NCBI RefSeq assembly: GCF_018861045.1
Contig: NZ_JAHKQJ010000007.1
Span: 1,271,511-1,335,510, forward strand
From: Octadecabacter sp. B2R22
GTDB taxonomy: Bacteria; Pseudomonadota; Alphaproteobacteria; Rhodobacterales; Rhodobacteraceae
Length of the DNA stretch: 64,000 nucleotides
Reading direction: 5' to 3'
Positions 28,523 to 35,847 of this stretch are shown here, one piece after another (position 1 is the first letter of the stretch; each line of letters begins with the position of its first letter). The notes under the pieces are model-generated. The model did no database searches, had not been told where the DNA came from, and worked only from the letters and a program-made list of their open reading frames with translations. Both the position numbers and the translations under genes were made by a program.

Positions 28523-29176
28523 TTAATTTCGTGCCGCGCGCCAGCCAGCTGCGCGGGCCTCGGCCTCGGTGCAGAACCAGCGCTCACCGTTGGCTTCATT
28601 GATGCGCGTGTTATCGTAATCGCCGTTGTGCGGCATGTGATAGATCCGGCCCGAGCCCGATATATTGCCTTTGATGATGCAGCTTGAATTGGGGGAAACA
28701 AAACCTTCGCCCATCGTGCGTTGTTCAGCACGAAATTCCGCCGGGGTTTGCATGTCGCTCGACCACAGTCCGAGCCCACGCACCTGAGCCGCCTTTTCCG
28801 CCAGATCGTAATCCATAGAATACTGACGATACGCCTCGGCAAGGCCGTCGGACACGATGATTTCGTTCACGTTGCGCCCATCGATAAAACAACGCCCAAC
28901 AATGCGACCGTATCGATCAACGTCGACTTCTTCACAGGTTGCGATCTGCCCTTCGAACCGATCCCGAAGTTCGTCACGCACGAACGCACCGCAGGCCCAT
29001 TCACCCCGTTGAGGATGGGTACAGGTCTGGTCAACCTCGGGCGCGTCGATGCCATGCAAGCGCACACGGGCATCCCCAACATGAAAAGTATCCCCATCCA
29101 CGACATGAACAGGGCCTTGAACATCAGCAAGACAGGGCGTCGCAAGACACAACAATAAGTAGGTTAATCGAAGCAT
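28523..29176 (-). CDS. Secreted thermonuclease (SNase) family protein
   Basis: 217 residues. Signal peptide MLRLTYLLLCLATPCLA, then an SNase-like OB fold: VHVVDGDTFHVGDARVRLHGIDAPE (metal/catalytic Asp and Arg), RYGRIVGRCFIDGRNVNEIIVSDGLAEAYRQY, and GLGLWSSD. The C-terminal 55 residues hold the small SGSGRIYHMPHNGDYDNTRI / GERWFCTEAEARAAGW module common behind such nucleases. It probably degrades extracellular or periplasmic nucleic acid. The ATG abuts a perfect 7-bp hairpin (29176–29193), which could restrict translation. Confidence 0.9.
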   Translation of the reverse strand: MLRLTYLLLCLATPCLADVQGPVHVVDGDTFHVGDARVRLHGIDAPEVDQTCTHPQRGEWACGAFVRDELRDRFEGQIATCEEVDVDRYGRIVGRCFIDGRNVNEIIVSDGLAEAYRQYSMDYDLAEKAAQVRGLGLWSSDMQTPAEFRAEQRTMGEGFVSPNSSCIIKGNISGSGRIYHMPHNGDYDNTRINEANGERWFCTEAEARAAGWRAARN

Positions 29177-29193
29177 CCCACTACATAGTGGGA
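29176..29193 (-). promoter_or_regulatory. Hairpin immediately 5' of the thermonuclease start codon
   Basis: TCCCACT (29176–29182) and AGTGGGA (29187–29193) form a perfect 7-bp stem with a 4-nt loop. On the coding strand the 3' arm ends on the A of the ATG and contains the only purine-rich stretch that could act as ribosome-binding site. It could be a protein operator, a betA terminator or an RNA translation lock; none is proven. Confidence 0.4.
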
Positions 29194-29230
29194 CCTAATA
29201 CGCCTTTGCAAGTATTTCCTAAACAACAGG

Positions 29231-30874
29231 TTAACGCTGTTCGGTTTGCCAATTTGGATGCAGCCACGGTTCATCATTCGCAGGTGGCAAAGGTGCCTTG
29301 CCCAAGATGTGATCGGCCATTTTCTCACCCACCATGATTGACGGCGCGTTCAGGTTCCCGTTGGTGATGCGCGGAAAGATCGAGCTGTCCGCAACGCGCA
29401 GGTTTTGAACGCCAATGACCCGCCCTTCTGGGTCAACCACCGCCGTCGGATCATCCGCGCGGCCCATTTTGCAAGTACCGCAGGGATGATACGCGCTTTC
29501 GACATGTTCGCGGATGACCGCATCCAACGCGTCATCGCTTTGGGCATCCACACCGGGGATCAATTCTTCGCCGCGATAAGGTGCAAATGCATCTTGGCCG
29601 AAAATCTCTCGGGTCAGGCGGATACAGTTGCGAAATTCATCCCAGTCATCCGGATGCGACATATAGTTAAAGAAAATCCGCGGCGCGTCGTCAGGATCGT
29701 TAGACGTCAACGTAACCTCGCCACGTGATTTTGAGCGCATCGGCCCAACGTGGGCCTGAAACCCTTCGCGCGCGCCACCGCCATCATAGCGCACAGCAAT
29801 CGGAAGGAAGTGAAACTGAATATCAGGATAGTCCAATCCCGCACGCGACCGAATGAAACCAGCGGCTTCGAACTGATTTGATGCACCCACGCCTGATTTT
29901 GTAAAGAACCAGCGCGCACCGACCAAGGCTTTGCGCAAGATTGGCCAGTATTTGTAAAGGCTGTGTCGCCCCTTCGCGGCCATCTGCACGTAGAGTTCAA
30001 GGTGGTCCTGAAGGTTTTGACCGACCCCAGCACGGTCAGCGACCACCTCGATCCCATGTTCAGCCAGATGTTCAGCCGGCCCGATCCCCGACAACATCAA
30101 AAGCTTTGGCGAATTGATCGCCGAGGCCGCGATGATGACTTCGTTATGGGCCATCACTTCTCGGCCATCGGTCAGCGCCACGCCAGTCGCCCGACCGGCG
30201 TTCAGTATCACACGCGCTGCCGTGCCGCGTACAACTTCACACTTTCCGGACGCCTGTGCAGGTCGCAAATAGGCAGACGCAGCCGACCAACGTTTACCCT
30301 TCCAGATCGTCGCATCAAAGGGACCGAACCCTTCTTGCTGCTCGCCATTGTAATCTGACGTCAACTGATAGCCCGCTTGACCACCGGCCTTGATGAACGC
30401 ACGGGTCAGCGGGTTCGTTCCAGGTCCACGGGTGACGTGCAACGGGCCACCTTTGCCGCGCCAGTCAGGATCACCACCGCGACCCCCTGAGTGCCAGTCT
30501 TCCATGCGTTTGAAATAGGGCAGCACATCGGCATAAGCCCAGCCATCCGCCCCTTGATCCGCCCAATGATCATAGTCGCGGGCATGGCCGCGCACATAGA
30601 TCATGCCGTTGATCGAACTTGATCCGCCAACAACCTTGCCCCTCGGACAGGCCAATTCGCGCCCGTCAAGATTGGGTTCGGGTTCAGACCGATACCCCCA
30701 ATCATACAGGCTCATGTTCATCGGATAAGACAGTGCCGCTGGCATATTGATAAGAGGGCCGATGTCACTGCCGCCCGTTTCAATCACCATGACGGACTTG
30801 CCCGCCTCGGTCAGCCGGAATGCCATCGTGCAGCCAGCGCTGCCTGCTCCGATTATGACGTAATCTGCCTCCAT
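29231..30874 (-). CDS. betA: Choline dehydrogenase
   Basis: 547 residues, a GMC-family FAD oxidoreductase. The ADP-binding motif is at the N-terminus ([18 protein letters not shown]), GMC signature 1 is [20 protein letters not shown] and signature 2 is [23 protein letters not shown]-like ([19 protein letters not shown]); the C-terminal [13 protein letters not shown] carries the active-site His. Oxidises choline to betaine aldehyde at the inner membrane. It is the last gene of betI-betC-betB-betA and starts 1 bp after betB ends. Confidence 0.96.
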   Translation of the reverse strand: MEADYVIIGAGSAGCTMAFRLTEAGKSVMVIETGGSDIGPLINMPAALSYPMNMSLYDWGYRSEPEPNLDGRELACPRGKVVGGSSSINGMIYVRGHARDYDHWADQGADGWAYADVLPYFKRMEDWHSGGRGGDPDWRGKGGPLHVTRGPGTNPLTRAFIKAGGQAGYQLTSDYNGEQQEGFGPFDATIWKGKRWSAASAYLRPAQASGKCEVVRGTAARVILNAGRATGVALTDGREVMAHNEVIIAASAINSPKLLMLSGIGPAEHLAEHGIEVVADRAGVGQNLQDHLELYVQMAAKGRHSLYKYWPILRKALVGARWFFTKSGVGASNQFEAAGFIRSRAGLDYPDIQFHFLPIAVRYDGGGAREGFQAHVGPMRSKSRGEVTLTSNDPDDAPRIFFNYMSHPDDWDEFRNCIRLTREIFGQDAFAPYRGEELIPGVDAQSDDALDAVIREHVESAYHPCGTCKMGRADDPTAVVDPEGRVIGVQNLRVADSSIFPRITNGNLNAPSIMVGEKMADHILGKAPLPPANDEPWLHPNWQTEQR

Positions 30875-32332
30875 TTAGAACGGTGCCTCAACTGGGCCCA
30901 TTCCAACGTAGACCGATTTCATTTGGCTATAATGCTCAATCGCCGCCTTAGAATTTTCGCGGCCAACGCCGGACAGTTTTGTACCGCCAAATGGGGCCTC
31001 AACAGGGGCAAGGTTGTAGGTATTGATGTAGGTCGTTCCCGCCTCAAACCCTGCGACCATGCGGTGCGCGCGTGTCAGGTCTTGAGTAAAGACCCCCGCC
31101 GCGAGCCCAAAGTCCGTGGCATTCGCGCGCTTCAGAACATCCGCTTCGTCATCAAAGTCTAGAACGCTGAGCACGGGGCCGAAAATCTCATCCGTGGCGA
31201 TTGTCATATCATCTGTAACATCAGCAAAAACAGTGGGTTGCAGATAGTAACCTTGCGTACCCTCACGCTTTCCACCCGCAACCAAACGCGCGCCTTGTTC
31301 CAACCCCTTGGCAATGAACCCTTGCACGATTTCCATCTGACGCCCTGATACCATCGGCCCGAAGTTCACAGATTCATCCAGCGGGTCGCCCATTTTGACA
31401 CCCTTAAGACGTTCGGTCAGGCGCTTAAGAAATGCCTCTTTGATGCCGCTTTGCACGAAAACCCGCGTGCCGTTGGAACAGACCTGACCAGAACTGTAGA
31501 AGTTCCCTAAGATCGCACCAGAAACGGCGTCCTCAAGGTTTGCATCATCGAAAATCACGATGGGGGATTTGCCGCCCAATTCCATTGTCACATGACGGAT
31601 ACCTTCTGCCGCTGCGGCGTATACCTTGCGGCCCGTCGGCACCGATCCTGTCAGCGAGACCTTGTCAACACGCGGATCGGTGATCAGTGCCGCACCAACA
31701 TCGCCCATGCCCTGAACGACATTATAAATGCCAGCAGGCGCGCCGGCCTCGTGCAGGATTTCGGCGACCTTCAATGCGCAAAGCGGCGTCATTTCTGATG
31801 GCTTAAAGATCATCGAATTGCCGCAAGCCAACGCAGGTGCGCCTTTCCAAGCAGCGATCTGGGTTGGGTAGTTCCAAGCGCCAATGCCGACACAAACGCC
31901 AAGCGCTTCGCGGCGTGTATAGACAAAATCATCGCCCAACTGGATGTGCTCTCCGGTTAGGGCGCCAGCCAATCCGCCGAAATATTCCAATGCGCCCGCA
32001 GCAGACGTGGCGTCTGCAACAAGTGTTTCTTGCAACGGTTTACCGGTATCGTTGGTTTCAAGAATGCTCAGGTCGCGATTACGCTCACGGATAATGTCGG
32101 CTGCACGGCGCAGCACGCGGCCACGTTCCGTTCCGCTCATCGCGGCCCATGCTTTTTGGGCGCGTTTTGCAGCCGCCAAGGCCTGTTCGATGATCGCAGG
32201 GGTCGCGGCATGCACTAACGCGATTTGTTCCTCGGATACGGGGCAAATCACGGGGATCGGCGTGCCAGCCGTGTCTTCTACATATTGGCCGTCAATGAAA
32301 TGGCTGGCTGTGGGTTGGATATCATAAGGCAT
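30875..32332 (-). CDS. betB: Betaine aldehyde dehydrogenase
   Basis: 485 residues, ALDH superfamily. NAD-site [13 protein letters not shown]-like ([18 protein letters not shown]), catalytic Glu in [15 protein letters not shown], catalytic Cys in [14 protein letters not shown], and C-terminal [25 protein letters not shown] typical of BetB. Oxidises betaine aldehyde to glycine betaine with NAD+. It is packed tightly between betA and betC. Confidence 0.97.
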   Translation of the reverse strand: MPYDIQPTASHFIDGQYVEDTAGTPIPVICPVSEEQIALVHAATPAIIEQALAAAKRAQKAWAAMSGTERGRVLRRAADIIRERNRDLSILETNDTGKPLQETLVADATSAAGALEYFGGLAGALTGEHIQLGDDFVYTRREALGVCVGIGAWNYPTQIAAWKGAPALACGNSMIFKPSEMTPLCALKVAEILHEAGAPAGIYNVVQGMGDVGAALITDPRVDKVSLTGSVPTGRKVYAAAAEGIRHVTMELGGKSPIVIFDDANLEDAVSGAILGNFYSSGQVCSNGTRVFVQSGIKEAFLKRLTERLKGVKMGDPLDESVNFGPMVSGRQMEIVQGFIAKGLEQGARLVAGGKREGTQGYYLQPTVFADVTDDMTIATDEIFGPVLSVLDFDDEADVLKRANATDFGLAAGVFTQDLTRAHRMVAGFEAGTTYINTYNLAPVEAPFGGTKLSGVGRENSKAAIEHYSQMKSVYVGMGPVEAPF

Positions 32333-32335
32333 ATT

Positions 32336-33844
32336 TTATTCTCCGCGGGGAAAGCGTTGATTTTCTTCAAGAACATTCAGGTCCATGTGATTGCGCATGT
32401 AGCGTTCAGACGCTTTTTGCAGCGGCTGGTGGTCCCATGGGTAATAGTCGCCGTTGCGCAAAGCCTCATAAACCACCCAGCGACGGGCCTGACTTTCGCG
32501 AACGGCCGCGTCAAAGGCATCAAGATCCCAACGCGCTTCGGATTTGGCACGCAATTGGTCCAAAGTACCTTGATGTTTTGCAACTTCCGCAAGGTTGTTC
32601 AGCTCATGGGGGTCGGCCTCAATTTCAAATAATTGATCTGGGTCGAGCGCACAGCGCGTGTATTTCCATTTCCCATACCGCAGGCACACCAATGGGGCAT
32701 ATGACCCTTCGGCGGCGTATTCCATTGCCACCGGTTCGTTCCGCTCAACCCCGTTTGCCAACGGCACGAGAGACATGCCTTCGGTCCACGGCATGACTTC
32801 TTCCATGGATACACCCGCAAGATCACACAGCGTTGGCGTCACATCGATATTGGATACAGGCGTGTCGATTAAACCCGCAGGAACGTCTGGGCCACAGACC
32901 ATCAAAGGCACCCGCGCAGATCCTTCATAGAATGACATTTTAAACCAAAGTCCGCGTTCGCCCAGCATGTCACCGTGATCAGCCACAAACAGGATGGTCG
33001 CCTCTTGGCGGGTGTCTTCAAGCGTTTGTAAAACCTCACCAATTTTATCATCCAGATAGGAAATATTGGCGAAATAGGCGCGGCGCGCACGGCGCACTTG
33101 ATCCTCGGTAATCTCGAAATTCTCGTGATCGTTGGCATCTAAGATACGCTGGGAATGGGCGTCTTGATCCTCATAGGGGATCGGGCCGATCTCGGGCAGC
33201 AGATGTTCGCAATCTTCATAGAGGTCCCAGTATTTCTTGCGGGCCACATATGGGTCATGGGGGTGGGTAAACGAAACCGTCAGGCACCACGGGCGGGCAT
33301 CATGCCCCCGTGCAAGATCATAAAGCTTTCGGGTCGCGTTGTAGCAAACCTCGTCATCGTATTCCATTTGGTTGGTAATTTCGGCGACCCCTGCCCCCGT
33401 AACCGACCCCATATTGTGATACCACCAATCGATGCGTTCACCCGGTTTTCGGTAATCCGGCGTCCAACCAAAGTCAGGCGGATAGATGTCTGTGGTCAGC
33501 CGTTCTTCGAACCCGTGCAACTGATCTGGTCCGACAAAATGCATCTTTCCGGACAGACAGGTTTGATATCCTGCGCGGCGCAGATGGTGTGCATAGGTAG
33601 GGATAGAGGATGCAAACTCCGCTGCGTTGTCATAGACTTGCGTACGGGATGGTAATTGCCCCGACATAAACGACGCCCGCCCCGGCGCGCACAGTGGCGA
33701 CGCGGTATAAGCATTTTTGAAACGGGCGGATTTGGCGGCCAGTTTCTTCAGGTTCGGGGCATGTAGCCAATCTGCTGGACCATCTGGAAACAAAGTTCCA
33801 TTCAGCTGATCGACCATGATGATAAGGATATTCTGCGAGGTCAT
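32336..33844 (-). CDS. betC: Choline-sulfatase
   Basis: 502 residues from the ATG at 33842–33844 (MTSQNILIIMVDQL), which has CAGGAGC upstream; an in-frame TTG at 33850 lacks that spacing. The sulfatase signature CxPxR is SPLCAPGRASFMSGQLPSRT with Cys ~52, the residue converted to formylglycine; metal-ligand blocks include MVDQ, VADHGDMLGERGLWFK and SFTHPHDPY. The C-terminus has the choline-sulfatase-type SQARRWVVYEALRNGDYYPWDHQP. Releases choline from choline-O-sulfate, feeding BetA and BetB. It starts 2 bp after betI ends. Confidence 0.96.
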   Translation of the reverse strand: MTSQNILIIMVDQLNGTLFPDGPADWLHAPNLKKLAAKSARFKNAYTASPLCAPGRASFMSGQLPSRTQVYDNAAEFASSIPTYAHHLRRAGYQTCLSGKMHFVGPDQLHGFEERLTTDIYPPDFGWTPDYRKPGERIDWWYHNMGSVTGAGVAEITNQMEYDDEVCYNATRKLYDLARGHDARPWCLTVSFTHPHDPYVARKKYWDLYEDCEHLLPEIGPIPYEDQDAHSQRILDANDHENFEITEDQVRRARRAYFANISYLDDKIGEVLQTLEDTRQEATILFVADHGDMLGERGLWFKMSFYEGSARVPLMVCGPDVPAGLIDTPVSNIDVTPTLCDLAGVSMEEVMPWTEGMSLVPLANGVERNEPVAMEYAAEGSYAPLVCLRYGKWKYTRCALDPDQLFEIEADPHELNNLAEVAKHQGTLDQLRAKSEARWDLDAFDAAVRESQARRWVVYEALRNGDYYPWDHQPLQKASERYMRNHMDLNVLEENQRFPRGE

Positions 33845-33846
33845 GA

Positions 33847-34416
33847 TCAAGCTCCTGTGAGACGCTCAAGGGCGCGCAGTGCGGTAGCCTCGACATGTTT
33901 GGGGTCACTGGTTTGGGCGAGAGCCGCCCGCAAATACAGCCCATCAATCAAGGCCGACAACGTTTCGGCATCCTCAACAGGCGTTGACGATAACGGACGC
34001 AGTGCATGGGTCAGGTTTGACAGCAACCGCTGCTGGTACAGCCGCAATAGGCGATGCATTTCTGGCTGCGTTGTCGCCTGCGCATAAAGGGTCATCCAAG
34101 CGCTCACCGTCGCCGGATCAAAACAGGACGGCGCGAAATTGGCAGAAATCAAGGCCTCGGCGCGGGCGCGCGGGGTATGGGCCGCACGTAGCTTGCTGCG
34201 CACCTCGGTCCCGAAATCGCGCAAGATGTGGCGCATCGCAGCGAGAAAGATTTGATCCTTCCCACCAAAATAGTGGTGCGCCAAAGCCGAAGACATTCCT
34301 GCCTCTTTGGCGATCTGGCTTACGGTGACGTCCAGCGACCCTTGCGCGCCGATCACATCAATCGTCGCCTGCACCAAAGCCGCGCGGCGGATCGGTTCCA
34401 TTCCAAGTTTCGGCAT
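33847..34416 (-). CDS. betI: Choline-responsive TetR-family repressor BetI
   Basis: 189 residues. N-terminal TetR HTH (residues ~10–55: RRAALVQATIDVIGAQGSLDVTVSQIAKEAGMSSALAHHYFGGKD), with the C-terminal ligand domain typical of BetI (SAWMTLYAQATTQPEMHRLLRLYQQRLLSNL). It represses its own bet operon and is released by choline. First gene of betICBA. Two palindromes just upstream (34432–34447 and 34459–34472) are candidate binding sites. Confidence 0.95.
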   Translation of the reverse strand: MPKLGMEPIRRAALVQATIDVIGAQGSLDVTVSQIAKEAGMSSALAHHYFGGKDQIFLAAMRHILRDFGTEVRSKLRAAHTPRARAEALISANFAPSCFDPATVSAWMTLYAQATTQPEMHRLLRLYQQRLLSNLTHALRPLSSTPVEDAETLSALIDGLYLRAALAQTSDPKHVEATALRALERLTGA

Positions 34417-34431
34417 GCCGCCCCCTATTAC

Positions 34432-34447
34432 TAATGTCCGGACGTTA
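34432..34447. promoter_or_regulatory. Near-perfect palindrome upstream of betI
   Basis: TAATGTCC/GGACGTTA, one mismatch in a 16-bp dyad, 15 bp before the betI start codon. It may be one half of a double BetI operator. Confidence 0.45.
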
Positions 34448-34458
34448 AGTTGTTTTTA

Positions 34459-34472
34459 ATTGACTCGTCAAT
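34459..34472. promoter_or_regulatory. Candidate BetI operator (ATTGAC-TC-GTCAAT)
   Basis: A perfect 6-bp inverted repeat with a 2-bp spacer, flanked by ATCAATAA. It resembles the TTGA…TCAA dyads bound by BetI in other proteobacteria. It lies 43 bp upstream of betI, in the gap shared with the divergent LRR lipoprotein gene. Confidence 0.6.
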
Positions 34473-34588
34473 CAATAAAAGATCCCAGCATACGTTTGCC
34501 ATATCACGCCCATAAACCGCGCTGGACTTGTAAGGGGGGCTGTGGGGGGCCATGCTGGCGGAATTATAAGAAAGAAAGCTTATTTCAG

Positions 34589-35308
34589 ATGCGAGTAATC
34601 CCCTTAACAGTCGCCTTTGCCGTTTTGTCATCCTGCCAAATGACCGACCCCGGCTCTCAGGTCACAACAAGAGAAGAACGTCTCTTGCTTGGGCGGACAG
34701 TGATCGACGACTGTGTGCGGTCCGAATGCGGGCGGCTGAACCTCGACAGTCAATTGGTCGAAGATTACACCCCCGTTGCACAAATGAGCCACGTTACAGC
34801 ACTCATGACGAGCTACACAAATTTCAGCAATTTGTCGGACATCGCCGCAATGTCGCAATTGAAAGAGCTCCACATCGGGGTGACCCAAGTGAGCGATCTG
34901 AGCGGCCTTAGCAACTTCCCGAACCTGCGCCTTTTGCATGCACAAGGCCTATCAGTCGACGACTTTAGCCCTATCGGCCAGCTGCGACATCTTGAAGAAC
35001 TTGCCATTGGTGCAAATTTTGTTGGTGATCTTTCGTTTGTGCAAGAATTGCGCTCGCTCAAAGATCTAAATCTGGACGGTGCCGACGTGACGTCCCTCGC
35101 AGGATTGCGCAATCACCCGTCAATTGAGCGACTGGACTTCGTGGATGCAACGCTGCCCGATGATTTCTCTGTCCTGCGCAGCTTGCCGAAATTACGTCAG
35201 ATATCTGTTTCCGAATGGCCGCTGAACGAAGACCAAAAATTGGTCATCGACGCGTTACGGGACACCGGCGTTGAGGTGCTCGTCGAAGCGTTAATGATCG
35301 TTTGCTAG
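34589..35308 (+). CDS. Leucine-rich-repeat lipoprotein
   Basis: 239 residues from the ATG at 34589; this start yields a lipoprotein signal MRVIPLTVAFAVLSSC, whereas the frame upstream to 34460 has no signal. From about residue 75 onward there are at least five ~22-residue repeats of internalin type (LKELHIGVTQVSDLSGLSNF; LRLLHAQGLSVDDFSPIGQL; LEELAIGANFVGDLSFVQEL; LKDLNLDGADVTSLAGLRNH; IERLDFVDATLPDDFSVLRS). Such repeats bind proteins, so a surface or periplasmic adhesin/binding role is possible. Divergent from betI; converges with soxG (4-bp overlap). Confidence 0.78.
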   Translation: MRVIPLTVAFAVLSSCQMTDPGSQVTTREERLLLGRTVIDDCVRSECGRLNLDSQLVEDYTPVAQMSHVTALMTSYTNFSNLSDIAAMSQLKELHIGVTQVSDLSGLSNFPNLRLLHAQGLSVDDFSPIGQLRHLEELAIGANFVGDLSFVQELRSLKDLNLDGADVTSLAGLRNHPSIERLDFVDATLPDDFSVLRSLPKLRQISVSEWPLNEDQKLVIDALRDTGVEVLVEALMIVC

Positions 35309-35847
35309 GCATTCGCCCGTGCGGCCATGTTTTCAGCGGCCTGTTCAAGCTCATGCGCCAGCGTTGCAGCCATGGAGCGCATGACCATCACTTCGAATGA
35401 ATGCGCGCCAACACGGGTGATGCTCGCGGTCATGTGACCAACCAAGGTGCGTGCCGTGTGGCCGGATTTGAACTGACTGTTCCGCAAATCAACAGGCGTG
35501 AGCCGTGCCAAGACAGCGGCGGCATCAACACCGTCAATCCGCACAATCGCCCAAGCGTCCGATTGATCGATACAGGCGGCACCTTTTAGATCTGGGCAGT
35601 TCGCCCCGATCAGCAAAGCCTGCCCAATGCCACACCAAACGGCCCGTGCGCCCGTGCCAACGGCGCGGTTGGGGGCGGGAAACGTTACCCCTAAAGCGTC
35701 CTTCAAAGCGGCGGATACGGCTTTCGTCTGTCCCGCATATGGCGCGATCAATGTGATCGACGCGGGTTCGACTTCGGCCAGATCAACAGCGCCGATCGTT
35801 TTGGGCAGCAGCCCCATGCACGGAGATTTCGCAATCAGTTTAACCAC
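35305..35847 (-). CDS. soxG: Sarcosine oxidase gamma subunit
   Basis: 180 residues from a GTG at 35845–35847 that overlaps the soxA stop by 8 bp; AAGGGGGA lies just upstream, making this better than the TTG at 35871. Family features: GVTFPAPNRAVGTGARAVWCGIGQALLIG, DQSDAWAIVRIDG, and LTPVDLRNSQFKSGHTARTLVGHM. The small subunit of the heterotetrameric enzyme that oxidatively demethylates sarcosine to glycine, yielding 5,10-methylene-THF. Last gene of the operon. Confidence 0.92.
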   Translation of the reverse strand: MVKLIAKSPCMGLLPKTIGAVDLAEVEPASITLIAPYAGQTKAVSAALKDALGVTFPAPNRAVGTGARAVWCGIGQALLIGANCPDLKGAACIDQSDAWAIVRIDGVDAAAVLARLTPVDLRNSQFKSGHTARTLVGHMTASITRVGAHSFEVMVMRSMAATLAHELEQAAENMAARANA

